A stretch of 64,000 nt of DNA, from positions 1 through 64,000 of the forward strand of contig NZ_MACF01000072.1 in the NCBI RefSeq assembly GCF_001884045.1. The letters are read 5' to 3'. Made by a program: the position numbers and the translations under genes. This DNA comes from Bacillus mobilis (lineage in GTDB: Bacteria > Bacillota > Bacilli > Bacillales > Bacillaceae_G). Of this stretch, positions 1-8,506 are shown piece after piece. A model generated the notes under the pieces. The model ran no database searches, was not told the origin of the DNA, and saw only the letters and a list, made by a program, of their open reading frames with translations. How positions within the stretch are numbered: the stretch's first letter is position 1; every line of letters begins with the position of its first letter.

Positions 1-3000
1 CCGGAAATGTTGACGCAATAAATATTACTTTTACAGATTCTATTCCAGCTGGGACTACATTCGTTCCAGACAGTGTCACAATTAACGGTATACTTCAGCC
101 TGGTACAAATCCAGAAAACGGAATACCAATTGGAACGATTCCACCAAACAGTTCCAAAACGATACTATTTCAAGTACAAACAAATAATCCACCAACTGAA
201 ACCGAAATTGTAAATCAATCATCTGCAAATTACCAATATGTAAGTATTCCTACAGCTCCACCAGTGAATCGCTCTGCAAATTCTAATATCGTTACAACAT
301 CACTTCAAAATGCAAATATTATTTCTGTTAAACAGGCGAATGTTACTTTCGTATCCATCGGGCAAAATATCACTTACACAAATACACTACAAAATATAGG
401 AACTATTCCAGCTAACAATACTGTGTTCATTGACAATATTCCAGAGGGTACTATATTCATTGAAGATAGCTTATCAATAAACAATGTCATTCAGCCTGGT
501 GCGAACCCTGAAAACGGAGTAACTCTCGGCACGATACAACCAGATGAAACAGTCACTATTTCATTTCAAGTACAACTTACAAGTATCCCTTCCGGCAACA
601 CAGTCATTAACATTTCAGACACTTCGTATGAATACCAAATTGACCCTAGTTCTCCTATTATTCAGCGTAGATCGTTATCAAATGCAGTAAATACTGAAGT
701 GCGAACAGCAAATGTTAGTGCAATTAAATCCGCCAATAGATCCATTACACGCATCGGTCAAATCATCACGTATACAGTCGCCGTTACAAACGCTGGTACA
801 GTACCTATTACAAATACTCTCCTAATTGATGCAATTGCCGCTGGCACCACATTCGTTCCAAATAGCATCCTTGTAGATGGCATACCAAGACCTAATGAAA
901 ATCCAAGTACCGGTATCAATCTTGATATCATTCTTCCAAACAATACGATTATTGTTACGTTCCAAGTAAATGTAACTTCTATACCATCACAAAATAATAT
1001 TAATAATATCGCTGTCATTCACTATGAATATCAACCGGAACAAAGCGCACCACCAATTTCAGAAACGACCTCTTCCAATACTACAAATATACAATTTATT
1101 GATGTTATTCTTATCGCTACAAAATCCGCTAATAAAGTATTAGCAAATATTGATGAAACCGTTGAATATACAGTATTCATTCAAAATAACGGATCCACTG
1201 CAACTAACTCCATCTTTTTTACAGATACTATAGAAGATGGAACAGTATTTATTCCAGGAAGTGTCACGGTTAACAATACTGTACTTCCTGCAGCAGATCC
1301 AAATATCGGATTTTCCATTCCTAATATTGCGTCAGGTCAAGCGACTACAATAATGTTTCAAGTTTCCGTTACGAATTTACCAGCTGTAAATCCAACGCCT
1401 AATACTGCAAACATCGTCTACGACTTTATTTTCAATCCTGACTTTGCACCAATTCAAAAATCCACTACTTCCAATACTACTTTCGTTCAAATTAACGACG
1501 CTGATATCGTTTCACTGAAAATTGTTGATTTAACTTCTGTAACGATTGGTGACACTTTAACTTATACAACAAATTTAACAAATATAGGAAACACAGATGC
1601 TACTGCTACTTTATTTACAGACAATATACCTGATGGAACTACCTTTATAGAAGGTAGCGTTTTAGTAAACAATATTCCTCAGCTTAACGCGAACCCAAGT
1701 GCCGGTATACTTGTAGGAACGATTGCTCCTAACGCTTCTATCCCTGTCACGTTTTCCGTTACTGTGGTATCTCTTCCAGCTAGCAGTCGTATCCAAAACC
1801 AATCAACTTCTCGTTATACAATTAGTGGCGAAGAACAAATATCGACTAGTAATATTACCTTCACTGAAGTTATTTCTGCTAATTTAATTGCAACAAAAAC
1901 AACGCCTATCCAATATGCCGATCTACAAACGATTATCCCTTACACAATTTCCATCACAAATAATGGGAATATACAAGTAGAAAACATTATTGTTACTGAT
2001 ATCATCCCATCAAATACGAGCTTTATAGAGAATAGTGTTATTGTAAATGGAACTGCTCGTCCAAATGACAATCCACTTAACGGGATACAACTTGATAACA
2101 TTCCACCTAATACGACAGCAACTATTCTATTCCAAGTACGAGTTACTTCGATTCCGCAAACCAATCCAATCTCTAACACGAGTACAATTGAATACCAATA
2201 CACGATACCAAACCAGCCGCCTATTACCGAAACTATTCTTTCATCAGCTGCCGTAACAGCAATTCATCATGCAAATTTAAATAGTAATAAAGCTGTTGAC
2301 CTTGCATTTGCAACAGTCGGTGACACGTTAACGTATACGATTACACTCAATCAAACTGGTAATGTTGCAGCAAATGATGTAATCATTCAAGATATGATTC
2401 CTCAAGGTACTACGTTTGTAGAGAATAGCGTTGTTGTAAACAGAGAAACTCTTCCGGGAGTTAATCCAGTAAGTGGTATACCAATTGGTTCTATAACTGT
2501 TGGCGGAAATGCTATCGCTTCATTCCAAGTAACCGTGACTTCTATCCCAACTCCAAATGAACTGACCAACCAAGCCATTACTACCTTTAACTATATAGTC
2601 AACCCAAATAACGTGCCTGTTACGAATACAACTACAACAAATACCGTCACAACAACTGTCCAAAATGATAATGTCCTTGCCATAAAGTCTGTTAATGCTA
2701 CGAATGCATTACCTAGTCAAACTATAACGTATACAATTACAATTACGAATAATGGTAATGTGACTATTGAAGATATCCTTGCCATAGACACCGCACCAGT
2801 AGATACTACCTTCGTTACGGGTAGCGTTACGATTAACGGAATCAATCAGCCTAATGCGAATCCTGAAAAAGGTATTTCGTTAGGAAATCTTGCTCCTAAT
2901 GCATCTACTATCATTACTTTCCAAGTAACAATATCTTCTTCAACTCTTCAACCAGCAATTCATAACGATGCTTCTGTTTCCTATACCGTTACCATTGACC

Positions 3001-3974
3001 CGAATGAACCACCTATTACCATTACAAAGCAAACAAATGTCGTTACAACAACAGTGGTTGATCCTATGGTTCGTATTAACAAAACAACTGACACATCTAT
3101 CGCCGTTATAGGGGATGTTATTACATTCACATTAGAGGTATTGAACCATTCCCCTATTCCTACAATAAGTACTTCTATTTTAGATACCATTCCAACTGGT
3201 ACAACATTTATAGAAAACAGCGTAACAATTAACGGCACTCCGGTTCCAAATGTCCGTCCAGACACTGGTATGAATATCGGTGCTTTACCAGCTGATTCAG
3301 TAGCAACGATAACATTTAAAGTTCTCGTCACTTCTATTCCTTCAAACAGTACAATTATTAATTCTGCTTCCGTCACAGCCGCATTCCAATTGACACCGCA
3401 GGACCCAATTATTACTTTTATTGTTAATTCAAATATCGTTCGTATACCAGTTCAATTTGTAACTGTGACAGTAGTGAAAGATGCTTCCGTCAGCTCAGCT
3501 TATTTAAACCAATATTTTAATTATACGGTGCGCATTACGAATACTTCTGATATTTCACTTTCAAATGTTTCTTTACAAGATACCATTCCAGCAGGTTTAC
3601 AATTTATGAACGGTACTGTCTTTATTAACGGCGAACGCTCTCCACTAGCAAATCCGAATATCGGTTTCCTAGTCGCTGCTAATTTGGAACCAAACGAAAC
3701 AATTATCGTGTTATTCACAGTACAAGTGATAAGCCCACCTGTTACTAATGAATTTAAAAACACGGCGAATATTTCATTACAACTTCAAGTTTCACCTACC
3801 GACCCACCAATTACAGTAACCGTTACAAGCAATGAAAATATCGTCACCTTTATTTCAGAAAATCCAGATGAAACACTTCCAAATTTATATTGCTTCTTTG
3901 ACGGGGAACGTTTTATACGTATTACTCCTCGAAATATACGAAATTACTTTTGGGCTTGGATTTGGTGGAAATAA
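1..3974 (+). CDS. DUF11 repeat surface-type protein, 5' end outside window
   Basis: The frame is open from the first base of the window (codons start at position 3), so the gene begins upstream and the GTG at 264 is not its start. About ten tandem repeats of roughly 130 residues are visible. Each carries an IPxGTTFIENSVTINGxxxP-type core, then NPxxGIxLGxI, then ITFQVxVTSIP, which is the DUF11/conserved-repeat pattern. These beta-sandwich repeats are typical of large surface or secreted proteins. No LPXTG sorting signal or membrane segment follows the last repeat. The protein ends in a short Trp-rich tail (FWAWIWWK). A surface or adhesive role is inference; the signal peptide would lie outside the window. 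A strong terminator follows directly. Confidence 0.85.
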   Translation, partial: GNVDAINITFTDSIPAGTTFVPDSVTINGILQPGTNPENGIPIGTIPPNSSKTILFQVQTNNPPTETEIVNQSSANYQYVSIPTAPPVNRSANSNIVTTSLQNANIISVKQANVTFVSIGQNITYTNTLQNIGTIPANNTVFIDNIPEGTIFIEDSLSINNVIQPGANPENGVTLGTIQPDETVTISFQVQLTSIPSGNTVINISDTSYEYQIDPSSPIIQRRSLSNAVNTEVRTANVSAIKSANRSITRIGQIITYTVAVTNAGTVPITNTLLIDAIAAGTTFVPNSILVDGIPRPNENPSTGINLDIILPNNTIIVTFQVNVTSIPSQNNINNIAVIHYEYQPEQSAPPISETTSSNTTNIQFIDVILIATKSANKVLANIDETVEYTVFIQNNGSTATNSIFFTDTIEDGTVFIPGSVTVNNTVLPAADPNIGFSIPNIASGQATTIMFQVSVTNLPAVNPTPNTANIVYDFIFNPDFAPIQKSTTSNTTFVQINDADIVSLKIVDLTSVTIGDTLTYTTNLTNIGNTDATATLFTDNIPDGTTFIEGSVLVNNIPQLNANPSAGILVGTIAPNASIPVTFSVTVVSLPASSRIQNQSTSRYTISGEEQISTSNITFTEVISANLIATKTTPIQYADLQTIIPYTISITNNGNIQVENIIVTDIIPSNTSFIENSVIVNGTARPNDNPLNGIQLDNIPPNTTATILFQVRVTSIPQTNPISNTSTIEYQYTIPNQPPITETILSSAAVTAIHHANLNSNKAVDLAFATVGDTLTYTITLNQTGNVAANDVIIQDMIPQGTTFVENSVVVNRETLPGVNPVSGIPIGSITVGGNAIASFQVTVTSIPTPNELTNQAITTFNYIVNPNNVPVTNTTTTNTVTTTVQNDNVLAIKSVNATNALPSQTITYTITITNNGNVTIEDILAIDTAPVDTTFVTGSVTINGINQPNANPEKGISLGNLAPNASTIITFQVTISSSTLQPAIHNDASVSYTVTIDPNEPPITITKQTNVVTTTVVDPMVRINKTTDTSIAVIGDVITFTLEVLNHSPIPTISTSILDTIPTGTTFIENSVTINGTPVPNVRPDTGMNIGALPADSVATITFKVLVTSIPSNSTIINSASVTAAFQLTPQDPIITFIVNSNIVRIPVQFVTVTVVKDASVSSAYLNQYFNYTVRITNTSDISLSNVSLQDTIPAGLQFMNGTVFINGERSPLANPNIGFLVAANLEPNETIIVLFTVQVISPPVTNEFKNTANISLQLQVSPTDPPITVTVTSNENIVTFISENPDETLPNLYCFFDGERFIRITPRNIRNYFWAWIWWK

Positions 3975-3980
3975 AAAAAG

Positions 3981-4025
3981 AAAAAGCTTGTAGTTTGGAT
4001 ACTATCCAAACTACAAGCTTTTTTC
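3981..4025 (+). terminator. Rho-independent terminator after DUF11 gene
   Basis: A 19-20 bp perfect stem (AAAGCTTGTAGTTTGGAT and its complement) has a 3-4 nt loop and runs into a T tract. It starts 7 bases after the stop codon. The flanking A tract on the other side could also let it end transcripts of the minus-strand small gene at 4045. Confidence 0.9.
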
Positions 4026-4044
4026 ATATGCAAAATTATCATAC

Positions 4045-4185
4045 TCAATTACTAGCAACTCTGTATGCTACATGTCGTTTCTCAATTCTTTCTTCAATTT
4101 CTTTCATATTTTCTTTATTGTTTAATAGTGATTGTTTATTTTCAATTAATAATTGTTTAAAAGATTTTCTCACTTTTTTTCTCAT
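4045..4185 (-). CDS. FbpB-type small basic protein (46 aa)
   Basis: This is a short basic, helical peptide beginning MRKKVRKSFKQLLIENKQSL and ending RHVAYRVASN. The pattern of a basic N-terminus, FxQLxxENKQxLL and an acidic EEIEERIEKRH helix is that of the Fur-regulated basic protein B family, known in B. subtilis as helpers of the iron-sparing sRNA FsrA. A strong AAGGAGGA site lies 7-9 bases upstream of the chosen ATG; an ATG at 4191 in the same frame would add two residues. A 155-bp repeat sits about 25 bases upstream, and no Fur box is visible between repeat and gene. Family assignment is from remembered sequence pattern. Confidence 0.7.
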   Translation of the reverse strand: MRKKVRKSFKQLLIENKQSLLNNKENMKEIEERIEKRHVAYRVASN

Positions 4186-4215
4186 TTTCATTTTCCTCCT
4201 TGGGAGATGGTTTAT

Positions 4216-4370
4216 ATAAAGTGAAACTTTAATCAGTAGGGGTTTTCTTCATCCCCATTGATTATTAGCCCTCACCAATCGGACTTTTATGGGCAGTTGA
4301 TCCCCACCTAGATTCTTTGCTTTCGCTGAATTTTGAGGTGGGAGTCTTACTGCCCATTAAAGCGGGATAA
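4216..4370. repeat. bcr-type 155-bp dispersed repeat, copy 1
   Basis: It runs from ATAAAGTGAAACTTTAATCA to CCCATTAAAGCGGGATAA. The same sequence recurs at 9347-9470 and 46109-46265. It contains two inverted repeats: an AGGGGTTTT..CCCC hairpin near the start and a CCCCACCT..AGGTGGG hairpin in the second half. Length and species match the B. cereus-group bcr elements (bcr1 is about 155 bp); the exact class is from memory. It separates the FbpB-like gene from any more distant promoter. Confidence 0.8.
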
Positions 4371-4473
4371 AAAATAAAGTATTATCTGGTTGCCCTTATA
4401 ATAATTGATTGTTGTGAATTCTATTTGAACTTCATATGAAAATTCCGTTTATTTTCTGACAACTTTGTGAACA

Positions 4474-4519
4474 CGCAAAAAAAGAAAGACCGATTCATTT
4501 TACTTATAATCGGTCTTTC
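4474..4519 (-). terminator. Terminator of the 5'-3' exonuclease gene
   Basis: GAAAGACCGATT and its complement form a 12-bp stem with a 12-nt loop. On the minus strand it is followed by a run of seven T. It lies just downstream of the stop at 4526. Confidence 0.9.
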
Positions 4520-4525
4520 TAGTAT

Positions 4526-5392
4526 TTATAACATATTGATTAATATTTCAGGTCTTCCCCAATTCATTTCTTCACAAACGAATCTAAGTTTTTCTTCATC
4601 CATTGTGTGTAATCCTTCTTCTAGTGAACATGAAATTGGAACTTCACAGTGAATTTGCGCTAATTGTAATGAAATATTTAAGTTCTCTAAATCACTTTCA
4701 ATCTTTGTACGCTGCGCTTTCGTTAATGATGCTACATTTTCTAGTACAGTTGCTACTGTTCCGTGCTCTTGAATCAGTTTATACGCTGTTTTTTCACCGA
4801 TACCTTTTACACCTGGGTAATTATCGCTCGTATCTCCCATGAACGCTTTCGCATGCACGATTTGCCAAGGCTCCACACCTTTTTCTTCCATGATTTTCTC
4901 TGTTGTATAATATTCGTAATTTCCGATACCTTTGCGCAAGAGCATAACTGTAACGTTCTTATCAACAAGCTGAAGTAAATCCGTATCGCCTGTTAAAATA
5001 TATACTTCTGCTTCATTACAGTATTGTTTTGCAAGCGTACCGATACAATCATCCGCTTCATACCCTTTCATACCGATAACTGGAATAGACAATTTCGCAG
5101 TCATTTCTTGTACTAAATCAAATTGCGGAATTAATTCTTCAGGCGGCGCTGCACGATTCGCTTTATAATTTGAGAACGATTCTGTTCTAAATGTCGTACT
5201 ACCCATATCCCAGCATGTTACGATATGTGTCGGTTCAATTGCTTGCATAGCTGTTAATAAATGTTTCATATAACCATGAATCCCGTTTGTAGGGGTACCA
5301 TCTTGTCGTTTCATAAATTGTCCGTAGACACTTGTTGCGTAAAAAGCACGAAATAGTAGTGCCATACCATCAACTAATAATACTTTTTTCAT
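4526..5392 (-). CDS. ypcP: 5'-3' exonuclease / flap-endonuclease family (YpcP)
   Basis: This 288-aa protein corresponds to the stand-alone 5'-nuclease domain of DNA polymerase I. The N-terminal VDGMALLFRAFYA, the metal-binding acidic cluster GYEADDCIGTLA, LTGDTDLLQL and AFMGDTSDNYPGVKGIGEKT (helix-hairpin-helix-like) are in the family order. It probably removes RNA primers or flaps during Okazaki fragment processing, overlapping with Pol I. RBS TAGGAGAGGG precedes the ATG. In B. subtilis ypcP neighbours ypbR (dynA); here the two lie about 6 kb apart with other genes between. Confidence 0.9.
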   Translation of the reverse strand: MKKVLLVDGMALLFRAFYATSVYGQFMKRQDGTPTNGIHGYMKHLLTAMQAIEPTHIVTCWDMGSTTFRTESFSNYKANRAAPPEELIPQFDLVQEMTAKLSIPVIGMKGYEADDCIGTLAKQYCNEAEVYILTGDTDLLQLVDKNVTVMLLRKGIGNYEYYTTEKIMEEKGVEPWQIVHAKAFMGDTSDNYPGVKGIGEKTAYKLIQEHGTVATVLENVASLTKAQRTKIESDLENLNISLQLAQIHCEVPISCSLEEGLHTMDEEKLRFVCEEMNWGRPEILINML

Positions 5393-5408
5393 AATCCCTC
5401 TCCTACTA

Positions 5409-5443
5409 CAAAAAATAATAACCCCACGTCATCACGTAAGGTT
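5409..5443 (-). terminator. Terminator after the ATPase fragment gene
   Basis: On the minus strand AACCTTACGT pairs with ACGTGGGGTT (10 bp including two G-U pairs) around a GATG loop, followed by ATTATTTTTT. It ends the riboswitch-controlled transcript before ypcP. Confidence 0.75.
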
Positions 5444-5523
5444 ATATAAATAGATTACCATTCTACGTTTTTTCAACTTTGTCTATTATACATTGTTTTT
5501 GTATATTTAGCATCATTTACACA

Positions 5524-6249
5524 TTAAGACATTCTACTACAACAAGTATGAAGAATTCCTGAATACGTATTTTTCCCAGTCGAAACAACTACAGCCTTTG
5601 CATTTCCGCCAACAATATACGTCCCTTTGAAACATACATTTTCAAGTTCAAGTGGATTATAGTCTTTCATTCGTTTTAAAGGAATAAATCTTTTGCGCTC
5701 AAGGTGATAGCAGCTTTCAAATTTCTCAATATTTGTATCTTTTCCTGTTAGCACAGATTCATTTACTAATAAATCATTCGCGTAAATGATACGTACATCT
5801 GCTGGTACTATATCACCTTCTGAAAGAAAAATCATATCACCAGGAACAAGCTCTTGTACTGGCAAATTCATCATTTTTAATTCACCGTTTAACCCTGTTA
5901 CACTAGAACACTCTACTCGAGACACGGTAATTTTCTCACATTGTGATCCATCACGCACATGTTGTTTTGAAAAACCTGGAATCATTCCACTTAGCTTCAT
6001 CATTACTTCCGCAATACGCGCTCTTTTTGAAGTTAATTCATTTCGGCCGTATACTTGAATACGTTTTTGTGCCTCTTTCATAGATAATCCGTCTCTTGTT
6101 GTTTTAAAATATGCAAATACAGATTTTACATCTCTCGTTGCGATTTCAATTAATAAATCTTTATTTTTTTGAAGCATTGTTTGTTCTTTCATTGATTTTT
6201 TACTTAATTTATATGACGTGTTACCCACAGTTTTGTTTGCATATAACAT
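5524..6249 (-). CDS. Truncated P-type cation-ATPase (N-terminal and actuator region only)
   Basis: The 241-aa product resembles the first part of MgtA/MgtB-type Mg2+ P-type ATPases. It has an N-terminal cation-ATPase segment (GLSMKEAQKRIQVYGRNEL), then an actuator-like domain with LVPGDMIFLSEGDIVPADVR. Full-length pumps have about 900 residues. The DKTGT phosphorylation site, nucleotide domain and all membrane helices are missing, including the hairpin normally before the actuator domain. The family TGES loop reads LTGKDTN, so the catalytic Glu is also lost. It has a strong RBS (GGAGGAGACGATAATATG), its own terminator, and an M-box riboswitch upstream. It cannot pump ions; it may be a regulatory relic or a soluble regulator. 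Confidence 0.8.
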   Translation of the reverse strand: MLYANKTVGNTSYKLSKKSMKEQTMLQKNKDLLIEIATRDVKSVFAYFKTTRDGLSMKEAQKRIQVYGRNELTSKRARIAEVMMKLSGMIPGFSKQHVRDGSQCEKITVSRVECSSVTGLNGELKMMNLPVQELVPGDMIFLSEGDIVPADVRIIYANDLLVNESVLTGKDTNIEKFESCYHLERKRFIPLKRMKDYNPLELENVCFKGTYIVGGNAKAVVVSTGKNTYSGILHTCCSRMS

Positions 6250-6349
6250 ATTATCGTCTCCTCCTGTACAACATAGGAAGAAACGCTTTGTTTCTCAATT
6301 TATCCACTTTACCGTAACAGTGTCTAGCGCTTAAACATGCATATAAACG

Positions 6350-6454
6350 CTACATTATGATAAATATAGAGGGAGGAACAAGTCGTTTCCTGCCTACATC
6401 ATATATTTTTGAATTGAAGTATATGGGTAACGGAACCGAGTCAGAATTTGACAT
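6350..6454 (-). CDS. Small ORF (34 aa) between M-box and ATPase fragment
   Basis: The reading frame starts MSNSDSVPLPIYFNSK, continues GRKRLVPPS and ends FIIM at a TAG. It is preceded by a very strong site (GAGGAGGTGAGGAGCATG), and it follows the riboswitch terminator in the same transcript. I recognise no family. The prolines recall leader peptides such as Salmonella MgtL, but that comparison is inference. It could be a translated leader or a tiny protein in its own right. Confidence 0.5.
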   Translation of the reverse strand: MSNSDSVPLPIYFNSKIYDVGRKRLVPPSIFIIM

Positions 6455-6515
6455 GCTCCTCACCTCCTCGTTTAATTTTATAGTTTATACTATGAAATTA
6501 CTCATAGCTTTGTAA

Positions 6516-6757
6516 CAAAAAGACCCTTACTCCGAAAAGAGTAAAGGTCATGACATACACAAATAAACGATTCCTAATACAATTAGAAATCTACGGACCT
6601 CTCCCTCGCCGAGTTTTAGCACTGTATAGCATAGGTACATTACCAGCTACGTTAAGAAAAACCTTAATTCGATCATTCCTGTTGACCCATTGGCGTCTCT
6701 CGACATTTTTGGGCAGTAGCATTTCTCTATACAGGAGCCTCACCTAACAGAGACTTA
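6516..6757 (-). promoter_or_regulatory. M-box (ykoK leader) Mg2+ riboswitch with terminator
   Basis: Reading the minus strand, GTTAGGTGAGGCTCCTGTAT, then GCTACTGCCC, GACGCCAATGGGTCAACAG and ACAGTGCTAAAACTC match the hallmark blocks of M-box aptamers (aptamer about 6600-6757). A terminator follows at 6516-6549: GACCTTTACTC pairs with GGAGTAAGGGTC and is followed by TTTTTG. In this class Mg2+ binding favours termination, so the downstream genes should be expressed when Mg2+ is low. The genes controlled are the 34-aa ORF and the ATPase fragment. Confidence 0.93.
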
Positions 6758-6775
6758 TTTTTTATTACATAGAAA

Positions 6776-6804
6776 ATGTTACTCTTATTTAAAATAGATG
6801 TCAA
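6776..6804 (-). promoter_or_regulatory. Sigma-A promoter of the M-box transcript
   Basis: A perfect -35 TTGACA (6799-6804) and -10 TAACAT (6776-6781) are separated by 17 bp. The expected start is about 12 bases ahead of the M-box. Confidence 0.75.
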
Positions 6805-6856
6805 CAGTAGCCTACAATTTTTTCAAACGGTATGGCAAACTAACATATATAAAAAT

Positions 6857-6889
6857 AAAAAACTTTACGTTTGAACGTAAAATTTTTAA
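6857..6889 (-). terminator. Terminator of the DUF350 operon
   Basis: TTTTACGTT and AACGTAAA form a short stem around CA, followed on the minus strand by GTTTTTTATTTTT. It overlaps the stop codon region of the DUF350 gene. Confidence 0.7.
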
Positions 6890-7272
6890 TAAGTTATACA
6901 ACCTGCAATTACAATCCCAATGGAAAGTGATAAAAACATAAGAAACAGACCGACTGCTTGATTATCTTCTTCAAGACTTTTGTTTATATTAAAGCGTGGT
7001 GTAAGCCATTCCGCTAAATAATAAACAATAATTTGAGCCAAAATACCAACAGCTCCCCACGAAACCATATCAAGAAGTGAAATGGAATTAGCTGCTGTCG
7101 AATATAAAACAATAGCTAACCCAAGTAATCGTCCTCCAAGTACATAGCTTACCGCCTTATTTCCTTGAGCCATTAACTTAAATTCTTTTACTTTCGTTGT
7201 CACTTCCATCAGGAAAAGACCAATACATAAAAGTCCCAGTGTTACTGCTAAATATAATAAAAAATTAATCAT
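6886..7272 (-). CDS. DUF350 (YjfL-type) membrane protein
   Basis: This 128-aa hydrophobic protein has four predicted helices: one at the N-terminus, one around AIVLYSTAANSISL, one around GILAQIIVYYLAEWL, and a C-terminal one. The topology and the partner gene match DUF350 proteins, which in enterobacteria (YjfL) lie next to the ATP-grasp gene yjfC. The start overlaps the end of the ATP-grasp gene by 8 bases, with RBS AAGGAGGAAAGTAT, so the two are translationally coupled. Function is unknown. Confidence 0.8.
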   Translation of the reverse strand: MINFLLYLAVTLGLLCIGLFLMEVTTKVKEFKLMAQGNKAVSYVLGGRLLGLAIVLYSTAANSISLLDMVSWGAVGILAQIIVYYLAEWLTPRFNINKSLEEDNQAVGLFLMFLSLSIGIVIAGCITY

Positions 7273-8503
7273 ATACTTTCCTCCTTTTTATTCCTACCGG
7301 TAAATAGTACGATTCATTCCCCGTAATTTTTTCCCCAGCGCGAATACCGATACTACTTGCTTTTCCAGCAATTAAAAACGAACCAAACACATACGACAGT
7401 TTCTCCATCCCTTTCTCTGTTTCCAAGGATACGACTGGAAGTTCTATATATTTTTGAAATATCGGCAGTGACGCTTTATACGTTTGGTGTGCATTTTGCA
7501 TCATAATATTTTCGTCCTTATCTCGAACGGTAATTGTGTCCCCTTCCCTACCAAATGAAGGTTTTTGAACGAAAGAACCTTTTCCTACAAATACATCTCG
7601 TTCTAAATATGTAGGTAACATATATTCTTTAATCCACTGTTGTTCCTCATTTGTATAAAAGGCCTCTTCTTCTGCTAATCCCCAAATTAGACACTGAATT
7701 GATTTGGGCTGAAGTAAAAATGCTGACAAAGGATTTATTATAAAAAGCTTTCCCGCTTTTACAAGTTGCAACAGTTCCACACCTACCAAGTCTCCTGTTT
7801 CAGGATCTTGATCCTCAATTAAATCTTCTATCGGATATGTTTGACGATATAAAACATCAATCGGTACTCCATCGCTATCCACTAAAGCATCTTTTGTAAT
7901 TCTAAGTTCTGACATTGGCACTACTTTATTTTCAACATGGCATAACTGACTCAAATACATAGTCGTATTCCAATCCTCAATATGTTCATGATGTGCTGTA
8001 AAAACAACATTTGGGTTATCTATTCCCTTTGTCGCTTCCATAACGGCTTTTGTAACACCAGAAGATAGCAATCGTTCTTGATCCAAGTTTGGATTATCGT
8101 AGCCTAGTTTTTCGCAAACTTTGCCATTCATTTGAAAGCATTCCATAATAAAAGTTGGCGTATCACTATTAAACTCAAGCATTTTAATTTGGTTATCATC
8201 AGTTAAAACAAAATCAAATCGTGAAATAACAGATTCAGGATATAATCCTTTCATTCTAATGAACGTTAAGCTCGCAGGAGGAAAACCAAGTTCAAGAAGC
8301 TGTTCGTCACTTAAATTACGCAAAAGCCTAGCAGTCTTAAAAAATATTTTCCCCATTCGTTCAGTTGCTACTTGTAATTGTTTCATAGTCTCATTTGTTA
8401 TAGAGAAAACATGAAACAAACTATATTCACATTCATATAAATCCGACCAAAAATTCGGATATTTCGAATAAAACTCTTTTCGTTCTCTTATGTATTGCGA
8501 CAT
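7265..8503 (-). CDS. Glutathionylspermidine synthase-family ATP-grasp ligase (YjfC-like)
   Basis: The 412-aa protein has the family features: RFDFVLTDDNQIKMLEFNSDTPT (substrate/metal loop), a VFTAHHEHIEDWNTTMYL segment, and a C-terminal ATP-grasp core with VGKGSFVQKPSFGREGDTIT and a late KYIELPVVSLE stretch. E. coli relatives join glutathione to spermidine, but they need an extra amidase domain that is absent here, and Bacillus makes no glutathione. The real substrate is therefore probably another peptide or amine. It starts just after the lipoprotein gene and is coupled to the DUF350 gene. The three genes probably form one envelope-related unit. Confidence 0.8.
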   Translation of the reverse strand: MSQYIRERKEFYSKYPNFWSDLYECEYSLFHVFSITNETMKQLQVATERMGKIFFKTARLLRNLSDEQLLELGFPPASLTFIRMKGLYPESVISRFDFVLTDDNQIKMLEFNSDTPTFIMECFQMNGKVCEKLGYDNPNLDQERLLSSGVTKAVMEATKGIDNPNVVFTAHHEHIEDWNTTMYLSQLCHVENKVVPMSELRITKDALVDSDGVPIDVLYRQTYPIEDLIEDQDPETGDLVGVELLQLVKAGKLFIINPLSAFLLQPKSIQCLIWGLAEEEAFYTNEEQQWIKEYMLPTYLERDVFVGKGSFVQKPSFGREGDTITVRDKDENIMMQNAHQTYKASLPIFQKYIELPVVSLETEKGMEKLSYVFGSFLIAGKASSIGIRAGEKITGNESYYLPVGIKRRKVYD

Positions 8504-8506
8504 ATG

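Noticed and set aside
3950-4219. Plus-strand 89-aa ORF after the DUF11 gene
   Set aside because: It runs through a strong terminator, and its second half is the antisense of the FbpB-like gene, which has the better RBS and a family match.
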